Shown in pieces: positions 1 to 6,464 of a stretch of DNA of 64,000 nt. Every line of letters begins with the position of its first letter. The stretch's first letter is position 1. Under the pieces are notes generated by a model, which worked only from the letters and a program-made list of their open reading frames with translations, made no database searches and was not told the origin of the DNA. The DNA comes from JAENVU01 sp031422675 (GTDB lineage Bacteria > Actinomycetota > Acidimicrobiia > IMCC26256 > JAENVU01), in NCBI GenBank assembly GCA_031422675.1, contig JANPMG010000013.1, positions 1 to 64,000 of the forward strand, in the 5' to 3' direction. The translations under genes were made by a program, and so were the position numbers.

Positions 1-117
1 GACGAGCTCGCGGACGACTGCGCCGCCGACGGCGCGTACGAGTTCCTGCTCGCGGCCACCCCCCTCCCGATCTCCCACGCGTGTGGCGGCCTCGTCGCAC
101 CGACCGCGACGAAGTAG
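1..117 (+). CDS. C-terminal fragment of an unidentified protein
   Basis: Frame 1 is open from the window edge to TAG at 115-117 and gives 38 residues ending LVAPTATK. The G/C-rich third codon positions match the neighbours, and the next gene begins 6 nt downstream, so this is probably the tail of an upstream operon member. The fragment carries no motif that I recognise, so I assign no function. Confidence 0.6.
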   Translation, partial: DELADDCAADGAYEFLLAATPLPISHACGGLVAPTATK

Positions 118-123
118 GTATCG

Positions 124-888
124 ATGTCGACGTATCTGGTCACCGGTGCAGCTTCGGGTCTGGGTGCCTCGGTCACGGCGCGCCTGCGGGCTCGCGGCGA
201 TCGCGTGGTCACGGTGGACCTCCGGGACGCCGACGTCCTCGCCGATCTCGGGACGGTCGACGGTCGGACTCGTGCGGTCGCCGAGTCGCTCGCGTTGATC
301 GCCGGTCCGCTCGACGGCCTCATCCCGTGCGCGGGGCTCGGCCCGCAGGTGCCGGATCACGCGTTGATCGCGTCCGTGAACTACTTCGGCGCCGTGGCCT
401 TCCTCGATGGTTGTTTCGACGTCCTCGCGGCCGGAACCGACTCCGCATGCGTCGCCATCTCGTCGAACTCCACCACCATCGACCCCACCGTCGACGCCGA
501 TCTGGTCGCGGCTTTTCTCGCCGGTGACGAGGAGCGAGCGCGGTCGATCGCGGCCGGGCTCCCCGGGAACTCCGTGTACGCATCGAGCAAAGTCGCCGTC
601 GCCCGATCGGTGCGCCGCCGGGTGACCGAGTGGGGTGGCAGAGGCGTGCGCATCAACGCCGTGGCACCCGGGCCGTTCCGTTCCCCTCTGTTGCAAGAAG
701 GACTTGACGACCCGGTGTTCGGTCCACTCATCCGAGGGCTGCCGGTACCGACGGGCGAGATCGGTTCTCCCGATGAGGTTGCGTCGGTCATCGAGTTTCT
801 GCTGTCACCGGAGGCCTCCTACGTTCACGGCTCGATCGTGTTCGTCGACGGTGGAATCGACGCGTTGCTTCGACCCGACGCCATCTGA
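124..888 (+). CDS. HsdA-like 3-alpha-hydroxysteroid dehydrogenase / carbonyl reductase (SDR)
   Basis: This 254-residue short-chain dehydrogenase probably oxidises or reduces a hydroxyl/keto pair with NAD(P)(H) in the cytosol. The N-terminal cofactor loop TGAASGLG is at residues 7-14 and the catalytic pair is YASSK. Several stretches recall Comamonas 3-alpha-hydroxysteroid dehydrogenase HsdA: the DLRDADVLADL segment, the CAGLGPQ segment, SVNYFGA, and the C-terminal SYVHGS...VDGGIDALLRP. That subfamily has a long loop before the catalytic tyrosine, and the acidic ...GDEERARSI... insertion here fits it. The ATG lies 6 nt after the preceding stop, and the next gene starts on the base after this stop, so the three are probably one transcript. 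Steroid specificity is inferred from sequence resemblance only; another cyclic ketone is possible. Confidence 0.85.
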   Translation: MSTYLVTGAASGLGASVTARLRARGDRVVTVDLRDADVLADLGTVDGRTRAVAESLALIAGPLDGLIPCAGLGPQVPDHALIASVNYFGAVAFLDGCFDVLAAGTDSACVAISSNSTTIDPTVDADLVAAFLAGDEERARSIAAGLPGNSVYASSKVAVARSVRRRVTEWGGRGVRINAVAPGPFRSPLLQEGLDDPVFGPLIRGLPVPTGEIGSPDEVASVIEFLLSPEASYVHGSIVFVDGGIDALLRPDAI

Positions 889-1641
889 ATGCCGTTTCTC
901 CGAATGCCCTACTACGGGCCCGACCAGGCGCTCATCCATCACACGCGCTTTGGAGACCTGGCGGCTGACGCGGCGCGGTTGATCGGCGACCGGTTGACCG
1001 CGGCGGAGCTGGGTTCGGGGCACGTGACCGACCTCGGTTGTGGCTCCGGGATCCTCGCTGCGCTCCTGATCGAGTGTGGCTATACGGTCACCGGGGTCGA
1101 CATCTCCGACGCGATGGTCGATCTCGCGCGAAACAACGCGCCGTCCGGGACGTTCGCGGTCGGCCCGGCGCTCGATGCGGAGATCCCTCCCTCGGTGGCC
1201 GTCGCCGCCACGGGCGAGGTCCTCAACTACGCAACCGATCCGCGTGCGGGTCTCGACGCACTCGCCGTCGTGGCCACACGTGTGTTCGGCGCTCTCGATG
1301 TCGGTGGTGTGTTTGCCCTCGACCTGTCGACGCCCGGCCGCAATCTCGGCCTCGATGTCCGCCACGTCTTCCACGAGCACGACAGCTGGATGCTCGGCAT
1401 GCACGCCACCGAGGACGGGCTCCGCCTCGACCGTCGCATCGTCATCCTCGTCCGGGAATCGGACGGTCGCTACCGCCGGGTCGACGAGCACCACGAGCTC
1501 GTCCTCTACGAGGCGTCCGAGGTGGTCACCATTCTCGAAACGGTGGGTTTCGCCGTCGAGGTGCGTGCCGCGTACAGCAAGCCCACGCCGTCCCAGCCAC
1601 CGTCCGGTTGGGCCGTCTTCGTCGCCACCAAACCACGCTGA
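889..1641 (+). CDS. class I SAM-dependent methyltransferase
   Basis: A 250-residue Rossmann-fold methyltransferase. Motif I is VTDLGCGSGILAA (about residues 45-57), followed by the acidic residue after strand 2 in TGVDIS, which binds the adenosyl ribose. The C-terminal part (YRRVDEHHELVLY...) resembles small-molecule methyltransferases of the 'methyltransferase domain 25' type. The ATG immediately follows the TGA of the upstream SDR, so translation is probably coupled. Its substrate is unknown. A strong inverted repeat follows the gene and separates it from a convergent TetR gene. Confidence 0.82.
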   Translation: MPFLRMPYYGPDQALIHHTRFGDLAADAARLIGDRLTAAELGSGHVTDLGCGSGILAALLIECGYTVTGVDISDAMVDLARNNAPSGTFAVGPALDAEIPPSVAVAATGEVLNYATDPRAGLDALAVVATRVFGALDVGGVFALDLSTPGRNLGLDVRHVFHEHDSWMLGMHATEDGLRLDRRIVILVRESDGRYRRVDEHHELVLYEASEVVTILETVGFAVEVRAAYSKPTPSQPPSGWAVFVATKPR

Positions 1642-1694
1642 TTGGCGAGCCAGGCCGACGGTCCGGCGCAGGTCACGCGTCACCCACCGCTGAC

Positions 1695-1737
1695 TTCCGT
1701 GCACTTGGAGGACCTCCAGGTCCTCAAAGTGCACGAA
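1695..1737. terminator. bidirectional hairpin between convergent genes (repeat family A, copy 1)
   Basis: The arms GTGCACTTGGAGGACC (1699-1714) and GGTCCTCAAAGTGCAC (1719-1734) pair over 16 bp with one mismatch around a TCCA loop. The element sits between the convergent methyltransferase and TetR genes. It has no U-run, as in many actinobacterial terminators. A second copy occurs at 3250-3299 in the same kind of position. Confidence 0.65.
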
Positions 1738-1759
1738 GGTCGGAGAGGTGGCCGAGGCG

Positions 1760-2320
1760 TCAGCCGCGAGCGGCGTCGATGACGCCGGCGAGGGTGCGCA
1801 GGGCGTCGGGTGCGGTGCCCGATTCGGTGATGAGGTTCTCCAACGCCAAGCCGATCAAGGATGCCGCCACCAGCGGTGTGAGCCCACGCCGAGCGCGGGC
1901 CGAGATGCCGAACTCGCTCAGCACGTCGCCGACGACGTGCAGCCAGCGCTCGGTGACCGCCGCGGCTGCGTCGCGCGCCGGACCGGGCGAGCGAACTGCG
2001 ACTGCGTCCAGCTCGAACAGCAACTGCATGGCGGGACGAATCGCCGGGTTGCTGAACAGTGCCCACGCCTGGTCCAGCCACGCGCGAGCCGAGCGCGGTG
2101 GCCGGTTCGGATCGATCGTCGGCATCGCGGCGACGAGCTGCTCGCCGGCAAACTCCGTGATGGCTGCGACGAGGCCGTCCTTGGAGCCGAAGTAGTAGAC
2201 GAGCATGCGATCGCTGGTGCCCAATCCTTTGGCGACGGGTCGCAACGACAGGCCTGAGAGTCCGTGCTCGAGCACCCACGCCGTGGCCCCGATCGTCAGC
2301 GCTTCACGACGGTCGGTCAT
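1760..2320 (-). CDS. TetR/AcrR-family transcriptional regulator
   Basis: A 186-residue repressor-like protein. The N-terminal helix-turn-helix reads ...GLSGLSLRPVAKGLGTSDRMLVYYFGSKDGLVAAI..., the classical TetR DNA-binding pattern, at residues 18-50; the remainder is the variable ligand-binding domain. It is divergent from the alpha/beta hydrolase at 2373, with only 52 nt between the two start codons. That gap holds two copies of an 18-bp dyad, so autoregulation and control of the hydrolase are likely. Its own -10 (TAATCT, positions 2332-2327 on this strand) lies 6 nt before the ATG, so its mRNA should be leaderless. The inducer is unknown. Confidence 0.88.
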   Translation of the reverse strand: MTDRREALTIGATAWVLEHGLSGLSLRPVAKGLGTSDRMLVYYFGSKDGLVAAITEFAGEQLVAAMPTIDPNRPPRSARAWLDQAWALFSNPAIRPAMQLLFELDAVAVRSPGPARDAAAAVTERWLHVVGDVLSEFGISARARRGLTPLVAASLIGLALENLITESGTAPDALRTLAGVIDAARG

Positions 2321-2336
2321 GCGGACAGATTAGGGC

Positions 2337-2374
2337 TTGTAGCGGGCGCTACAAACCTGTAGCATCTGCTACAT
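2337..2374. promoter_or_regulatory. two tandem TetR operators over a divergent leaderless promoter
   Basis: Two 18-bp dyads of the form TGTAGC-N4-GCTACA lie at 2337-2354 (TTGTAGC-GGGC-GCTACAA) and 2357-2374 (CTGTAGC-ATCT-GCTACAT), exactly 20 bp apart centre to centre, which puts them on almost the same helix face. The second dyad contains the hydrolase -10 box TAGCAT (2360-2365) and runs into its ATG (2373). The first lies just upstream of the TetR gene's own -10. Bound dimers would block both promoters. Confidence 0.8.
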
Positions 2375-3209
2375 GCAGATCGAGCTTCCATTCGGACCGT
2401 GTGAGATCCATCGCTCAGGCACCGGCGTGCCGCTTCTGATGCTCCACGGTGCGCTCGTTGATCACACGCTGTGGGATCGGATCGTGCCCGGTCTCGAACC
2501 GGTTGCGGATCTGATCCGGCCGGACCTGCCGATCGGGTCACACCGCACTCCGGTGGTTCGGCGGGATCTGATCAATCCGACGGACCTCGCCGATTCATTC
2601 GCCGGCCTCCTCGACGCGGTCGGCGTCGATCGAGCCGCAGTGATCGGCAGCGATACCGGCGGTGCCCTGGCGCAGATCTTTGCGGCGCGTCATCCGGATC
2701 GGGTCCGAGCGCTGTTGCTCACGTCGTGCGACGCGTTCGATCACTTCCCGCCCACGATCATCAAGGCGCTCCAGCCCGTCCTTGCTCTCCCCGGTTCCAC
2801 GCGCCTCATCGCGCAGCTCTACCGCAGTCCTCGAGTGCGGCGATCGTTCCTCGGGGCCGGTCTGTTGCTGAACAAGCCGATCGACGACGCAATCGTGAAG
2901 CCGTGGTTGGAGGGACTCCGTCGTCCCGGCAATCAGAAGGATGTGCGGGAGTTTCTGCGGCGGTGCCGGCCGAGCCTCGCCCACACCGCGGCGAAGCAGC
3001 TCGAGACGTTCCCTCGCCCGGCGTTGATCGCGTGGTCCCGAGGAGACGTCCTCTTCCCCGACGCGGATGCCGAACGGTTGGCGGCCACGATTCCGGACTG
3101 CGAACTCCACTGGATCGAGGACACCAAGACGTTCTCGATGATTGATCAGCCCGAGGCACTCCTCGCCGTTGTCCGTCCGTTCCTTGAACGGATCGCAGCC
3201 GCGGCGTGA
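2373..3209 (+). CDS. alpha/beta hydrolase with an aspartate nucleophile elbow
   Basis: A 278-residue alpha/beta-hydrolase-fold protein. The oxyanion region is MLHGALVDHTLWDRI (residues 22-36). The nucleophile elbow is G92-S-D94-T-G96, with aspartate rather than serine as in haloalkane dehalogenases and epoxide hydrolases. At the position where the catalytic histidine normally stands (...D-x-G-H-F...E-x-P-E) this protein reads D250-T-K-T253-F, so the histidine is threonine. The true triad may therefore differ, or the enzyme may not hydrolyse. The ATG is inside the second TetR operator and has no Shine-Dalgarno; the -10 TAGCAT is 7 nt upstream, so the message is leaderless. It is regulated by the divergent TetR protein. 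Confidence 0.8.
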   Translation: MQIELPFGPCEIHRSGTGVPLLMLHGALVDHTLWDRIVPGLEPVADLIRPDLPIGSHRTPVVRRDLINPTDLADSFAGLLDAVGVDRAAVIGSDTGGALAQIFAARHPDRVRALLLTSCDAFDHFPPTIIKALQPVLALPGSTRLIAQLYRSPRVRRSFLGAGLLLNKPIDDAIVKPWLEGLRRPGNQKDVREFLRRCRPSLAHTAAKQLETFPRPALIAWSRGDVLFPDADAERLAATIPDCELHWIEDTKTFSMIDQPEALLAVVRPFLERIAAAA

Positions 3210-3249
3210 GTCCGGCCCGGTCTGCCGCCGAGCGTCGCCGAGTGTCGCG

Positions 3250-3299
3250 GACTTCTGTGCACTTTGGGGACCTCCAGGTCCTCAAAGTGCACGAAAGTC
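3250..3299. terminator. bidirectional hairpin between convergent genes (repeat family A, copy 2)
   Basis: The arms GTGCACTTTGGGGACC (3257-3272) and GGTCCTCAAAGTGCAC (3277-3292) surround the same TCCA loop as copy 1. Outer pairs GACTT...AAGTC extend the stem. It lies between the convergent hydrolase and peptidase C26 genes. Confidence 0.65.
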
Positions 3300-3339
3300 A
3301 GGTGGGGTCGAAGCACGGAGGTCGCAGTGGGGAATGGCG

Positions 3340-3380
3340 GGCGAAAGGCAGAAGGGCGAAAGGCAGAAGGGCGAAGGTCA
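3340..3380. repeat. 15-bp tandem repeat, two full units and a partial
   Basis: GGCGAAAGGCAGAAG occurs at 3340-3354 and 3355-3369 and continues as a diverged third unit to 3380, ending at the last codons of the minus-strand peptidase gene. It looks like slippage-generated intergenic sequence. I see no ORF in it. Confidence 0.7.
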
Positions 3381-4118
3381 GGGGCGAGCGGCGGCGGCGA
3401 GGGCGTCGAAGAGGCCTTGTTGCGCGGGGTCGTGGGCGGCGGTGTCCTCGGGGTGCCATTGGACCGCGATGACCCATGCCGGGCCGTCGAGTTCCACGGC
3501 CTCGATGACTCCGTCGTCGGTGCGGGCGGTCACCTGAAGCCCGGTCCCGAGCCGGTTGATCGACTGGTGGTGATGGCAGGAACACGCGGGCCGGGTCGTT
3601 CCGAGCGCACGGCCGACCCGGGACTCGGCGGCGGCTTCCACCTCGTGGAGGTTCTGGCCGCCCTCCACGCCGGGCTTGCCGTGACCGGGAAAGTCGTCGG
3701 CGATGTGTTGATGCAGCGTCCCGCCGCGCGCCACGTTCAGCACCTGAGTTCCCCGACAGATGGCGAGAATCGGGAGCGAAAGCTCGATCGCCGCGGCACA
3801 CAGTTGGAACTCGAACTCGTCGCGCAGTGCGCTGACGCCGTAGGTCTGATCCGCGGCGGCTTGGCCGTACCGCTCGGGGTTCACATCGCCGCCGCCGGGC
3901 AGCACGATGCCGTCGAAGTGTGCCAACACGGCTCGCGCCGCTTCGAGGTCCAGGTGCCGTGGCCCGAGCACTGCTTCTTGTCCGCCGGCCCGCTGGATCG
4001 CGTCCACGTACAAGGACTGGATCGCTACTGCGGGATCGGCCCAGCCGTCCACCCGCCCGGCCACCATCGGGTACGCCGGCAGCGCGATCAGCGGTGCCGA
4101 CCCGGAACGCATCGGCAT
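3378..4118 (-). CDS. peptidase C26 / gamma-glutamyl-GABA hydrolase-like (PuuD family)
   Basis: A 246-residue class I amidotransferase-fold hydrolase that should release the gamma-glutamyl group from a glutamylated amine in the cytosol. The nucleophile elbow is ICRGTQVLN and the His/Glu pair is VQWHPE near the C-terminus; GGGDVNPERYG is characteristic of the PuuD branch. I set the start at 4118, where the ATG overlaps the TGA of the upstream glutamine-synthetase-like gene (ATGA); a longer reading to 4181 would sit inside that gene. The pair ligase-hydrolase is the order of the mycobacterial glnA4-Rv2859c cluster, which points to gamma-glutamylated polyamine or ethanolamine breakdown. The exact substrate is not determined by the sequence. 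Confidence 0.88.
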   Translation of the reverse strand: MPMRSGSAPLIALPAYPMVAGRVDGWADPAVAIQSLYVDAIQRAGGQEAVLGPRHLDLEAARAVLAHFDGIVLPGGGDVNPERYGQAAADQTYGVSALRDEFEFQLCAAAIELSLPILAICRGTQVLNVARGGTLHQHIADDFPGHGKPGVEGGQNLHEVEAAAESRVGRALGTTRPACSCHHHQSINRLGTGLQVTARTDDGVIEAVELDGPAWVIAVQWHPEDTAAHDPAQQGLFDALAAAARP

Positions 4119-5494
4119 CAGATCTGCTCGAAGTTGCGCTGACGTTCCCAGTCGGTGACCACCCGGTTGAACGTCGCCCACTCCTGCTTCGCCGTGTTCA
4201 ACAGATGGTGGTGGACCGCGGGCCCGAACGCCTCGCGCGCGATCGAGCTGGCCTCGAACGCGTCGATCGCTTCCACCAGGGTGGACGGAACGTGTTCGAG
4301 TTCGGGCGCGTCGTACGCGTTGCCGACGAACGGCGCCGGCGGCTCGATCGCGTTACGCACCCCGTGGAGCCCGGCCGCGATGAGTCCGGCGTACGCGAGG
4401 TACGGGTTGACGTCGGCGCCGGGGATGCGCGATTCCACGCGGTACGCCGGCCCGTGCCCCACCAGGCGGTAGCCGCAGGTGCGGTTGTCGTAGCCCCAGG
4501 CGAGCGCAGTGGGCGCCCACGAATCGGGTTGATACCGCTTGTAGCTGTTCACGTAGTGGGCGAACATCCAGGCCAGCTCGTGCCCGGTGGTGACGATCCC
4601 TCCGAGCCACCCGCGAAACACCGGGGACAGGTGGTGTTCCGCGTCGGCGTCCCACATCAGGTTCTCGCCGGTCGTGGCGTCCCACACGCTCGAATGCAGG
4701 TGACACGACGAACCGACTTCGTCCATCGAGTACTTCGCCATGAACGTGAGCGATCGACCGTTCAACGACGCGATCTCCTTCGCGCCGTTCTTGTAGATCA
4801 CCAGCCGGTCGGCCATCTCGAGCGCCTCGGCATACACCAGGTTGATCTCGTGTTGCCCCTTGCCGGCCTCGCCCTTCGAGAACTCCACCGGGATCGCCGC
4901 GTCGTGGATCCCGTTGCGAATCTGGCGGATGAGGTACTCGTCCCGGGTCGTCTGGAGGATGTGGTAGTCCTCGATGACATCCGAGTGCGGCGTGAGATCG
5001 GTGTACTTGCGGGCGGCCGCGTCGCGGTAGGTGTTCTCGAAGAGGAAGAACTCGAGTTCGGCGCCGATCTTGATCTCGAAACCCATCGCCGCCGCCCGCG
5101 CCAGCTGCGTGCGGAGGATCTGGCGGGGCGACTCTTCGACGGGCGTGCCGGTCTGTTCGTCGACGAGATCACACAGGACGAGCGCGGTGGCGTCGAGCCA
5201 GGGGATGCGGCGCAGCGTGTCGAGATCCGGGACGCACCGGAAGTCGCCGTAGCCCTGTTCCCAGTTCGCGAATTCGTAACCCGGCAACGGCGTCATGTCG
5301 ACGTCGAGCGCGATGAGGTAGTTGCACGCCTCGATCGCGCCACCACCGTCGAGGATGTGATCGACGAAGTAGTGGCCGAGCACGCGCTTGCCCATGAGCC
5401 GGCCCTGAAGATCCGGGAAGCACACGAGCACTGTGTCGATCTCGCCGGCGGCGATCGCGTCCCGCAGCGCGTCGGGCGTGAGGTTTCCAGTCAT
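4118..5494 (-). CDS. glutamine-synthetase-like gamma-glutamylamine ligase (GlnA4/PuuA type)
   Basis: A 458-residue type I/PuuA-like glutamine synthetase homologue that should ligate glutamate to an amine using ATP. The metal and glutamate sites are recognisable: ELEFFLFE, the GQHEINL segment, SSCHLHSSVWD, and the arginine-rich substrate segment NRTCGYRL...YRVESRIPGADVNPYLAYA. It is more like GlnA4 or PuuA than housekeeping GlnA. The ATG at 5494 is preceded by AGGAGCAAGAGGACAG; a longer start at 5533 has no comparable site. The upstream leader holds a 31-codon ORF whose stop overlaps this ATG. It is translationally coupled to the C26 hydrolase downstream. Confidence 0.9.
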   Translation of the reverse strand: MTGNLTPDALRDAIAAGEIDTVLVCFPDLQGRLMGKRVLGHYFVDHILDGGGAIEACNYLIALDVDMTPLPGYEFANWEQGYGDFRCVPDLDTLRRIPWLDATALVLCDLVDEQTGTPVEESPRQILRTQLARAAAMGFEIKIGAELEFFLFENTYRDAAARKYTDLTPHSDVIEDYHILQTTRDEYLIRQIRNGIHDAAIPVEFSKGEAGKGQHEINLVYAEALEMADRLVIYKNGAKEIASLNGRSLTFMAKYSMDEVGSSCHLHSSVWDATTGENLMWDADAEHHLSPVFRGWLGGIVTTGHELAWMFAHYVNSYKRYQPDSWAPTALAWGYDNRTCGYRLVGHGPAYRVESRIPGADVNPYLAYAGLIAAGLHGVRNAIEPPAPFVGNAYDAPELEHVPSTLVEAIDAFEASSIAREAFGPAVHHHLLNTAKQEWATFNRVVTDWERQRNFEQI

Positions 5495-5586
5495 CTGTCC
5501 TCTTGCTCCTTCGGAGCGGGCCGGACGGGCCACGCTTCACTGGTAGATGGGCTGGGGTCGGTGCAGGGTCCGCTTCGCTCGGACAT
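5491..5586 (-). CDS. putative 31-residue leader peptide ORF upstream of the GlnA4-like gene
   Basis: An ATG at 5586 preceded by GAAGGAG with 5-nt spacing opens a 31-codon frame, beginning MSERSGPC and ending KEQEDR, that stops at TGA 5493-5491, overlapping the ATG of the ligase as ATGA. The -10 box TACGCT (5622-5617) would start transcription about 23 nt before it. It is probably a translational-coupling ORF or leader peptide. I see no run of regulatory codons typical of attenuators. It could be fortuitous, because proline/serine-rich short frames are common at this G+C. Confidence 0.42.
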   Translation of the reverse strand: MSERSGPCTDPSPSTSEAWPVRPAPKEQEDR

Positions 5587-5616
5587 CGGGGCTCCTTCGA
5601 CGGACGAGGCGAGCAG

Positions 5617-5622
5617 AGCGTA
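5617..5622 (-). promoter_or_regulatory. -10 box for the ligase/hydrolase operon
   Basis: TACGCT on the minus strand lies about 30 nt before the upstream ORF and about 120 nt before the ligase ATG. It is the best -10 match in the 209-bp gap between VapC and the ligase, so the operon would have a leader rather than being leaderless. Confidence 0.4.
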
Positions 5623-5703
5623 CGGCCCGGAATGCACGCGCCGCGGTTTCCGGCGGGGTCGGGGAGGTTCGAGTCGGGTCGGCCGGACGGGGAAGCGCCG
5701 GGC

Positions 5704-6084
5704 TCAGAAGGCCGACCGGAGCTTCGGAAGCATCGGGAAGTGGCGAACGTTCAGTGTCACGAGGTCGGCATCGAACGCTTCGGCGGTGGCTGCGATGACG
5801 TAGTCGACGATGTCGATTGCCCCGTGCGAACGGCGAAAGCGGCGTAAGTGTTCACCGGCACGCGCCGCGATCGAGTCCGTGACGGGGACGAGTGCAACTC
5901 CGGCGAAGAGTCGGTTCACGCTCGACCGTTCTGTCGATCGCATGCCGCCCTCGAGTTCCGTGCGCGAGAGCACACTCGCAAACGCGCCGTCCGAGACGGC
6001 CGCGGCACGGAGTCGTTCGGTCGCGCGTCCGTCACCGCGCAGGTGGGCGATCAGAACCGACGAGTCGAACAGCGCGGCGGTCAC
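5704..6084 (-). CDS. VapC-like PIN-domain ribonuclease toxin
   Basis: A 126-residue PIN-domain protein. Acidic residues of the metal centre are visible in LFDSSVLI (N-terminal Asp), RTELEGG (Glu), and AIDIVDYVIAATAEAFDADLV (C-terminal Asp residues). The GTG at 6084 overlaps the TGA of the ribbon-helix-helix gene upstream (GTGA), the usual antitoxin-toxin arrangement, so I reject the longer frame to 6150. It should cleave RNA (often tRNA in this family) unless bound by the antitoxin. The pair sits between two amine-metabolism operons on the same strand and looks like an accessory insertion. Confidence 0.87.
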   Translation of the reverse strand: MTAALFDSSVLIAHLRGDGRATERLRAAAVSDGAFASVLSRTELEGGMRSTERSSVNRLFAGVALVPVTDSIAARAGEHLRRFRRSHGAIDIVDYVIAATAEAFDADLVTLNVRHFPMLPKLRSAF

Positions 6085-6341
6085 AGTCCGAGGTCCGCGA
6101 GTCGATCGGCACTCCCTCGGCCGCGGACTGCGGCAAGCCATTCCGGCCATTCGGGCGCATCGGGAAGAATGCCTGCGGTTGCATCGATCGCGGCGAGCCG
6201 ATCGGCGGTGCCGTCATCGATGCCGAGGTCCGCGTCGAGGATCCGGCGGATCACCTCGGCTTTGGAGATCTGACCGTCAGCCGCTCGCTGCGCGATGGCG
6301 CGCTGCTGCACTTCGGTCAGGTAGATCTGGGTCCGCTGCAT
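6081..6341 (-). CDS. VapB-like ribbon-helix-helix antitoxin
   Basis: An 86-residue protein starting MQRTQIYLTEVQQRAIAQRA, the beta-strand plus helix pattern of ribbon-helix-helix DNA-binding antitoxins, with a C-terminal tail (PEWPEWLAAVRGR) that should bind the PIN toxin. It is translationally coupled to VapC through a GTGA overlap. The -10 box TATGCT is 8 nt before the ATG with no Shine-Dalgarno, so the mRNA is probably leaderless. The complex would be expected to repress its own promoter. Confidence 0.85.
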   Translation of the reverse strand: MQRTQIYLTEVQQRAIAQRAADGQISKAEVIRRILDADLGIDDGTADRLAAIDATAGILPDAPEWPEWLAAVRGRGSADRLADLGL

Positions 6342-6349
6342 ACATCAGG

Positions 6350-6355
6350 AGCATA
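6350..6355 (-). promoter_or_regulatory. leaderless promoter -10 for vapBC
   Basis: TATGCT on the minus strand with 8 nt to the VapB ATG at 6341. Confidence 0.55.
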
Positions 6356-6400
6356 CATCGCTCAGACAGTTGTGGTCTGCTGAAAGGTCGCCGGGCGCCG

Positions 6401-6464
6401 CCGTCACGCCCGGTTACCGTCACGTCCGGTTACCGTCACGCCCGGATACCGTCACGCCCGGATG
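6401..6464. repeat. four-unit 16-bp tandem repeat entering the end of a coding region
   Basis: Units of CCGTCACGCCCGGTTA occur at 6401-6416, 6417-6432, 6433-6448 and 6449-6464 with one to two changes each. The last unit carries the TGA (6454-6452, minus strand) and final codons of the FAD/GcvT gene. The spacing is perfect, with no spacers, so it is not a CRISPR array. Confidence 0.85.

Noticed and set aside
3920..5803. A plus-strand open frame of 627 codons opposite the ligase
   Set aside because: Antisense shadow of the glutamine-synthetase-like gene; composition dominated by Arg, Val, Asp and no recognisable domain.
6401..6464. Possible CRISPR array or phage attachment iterons
   Set aside because: Units are contiguous with no spacers, only four in number, and there are no cas genes, integrases or tRNA nearby.
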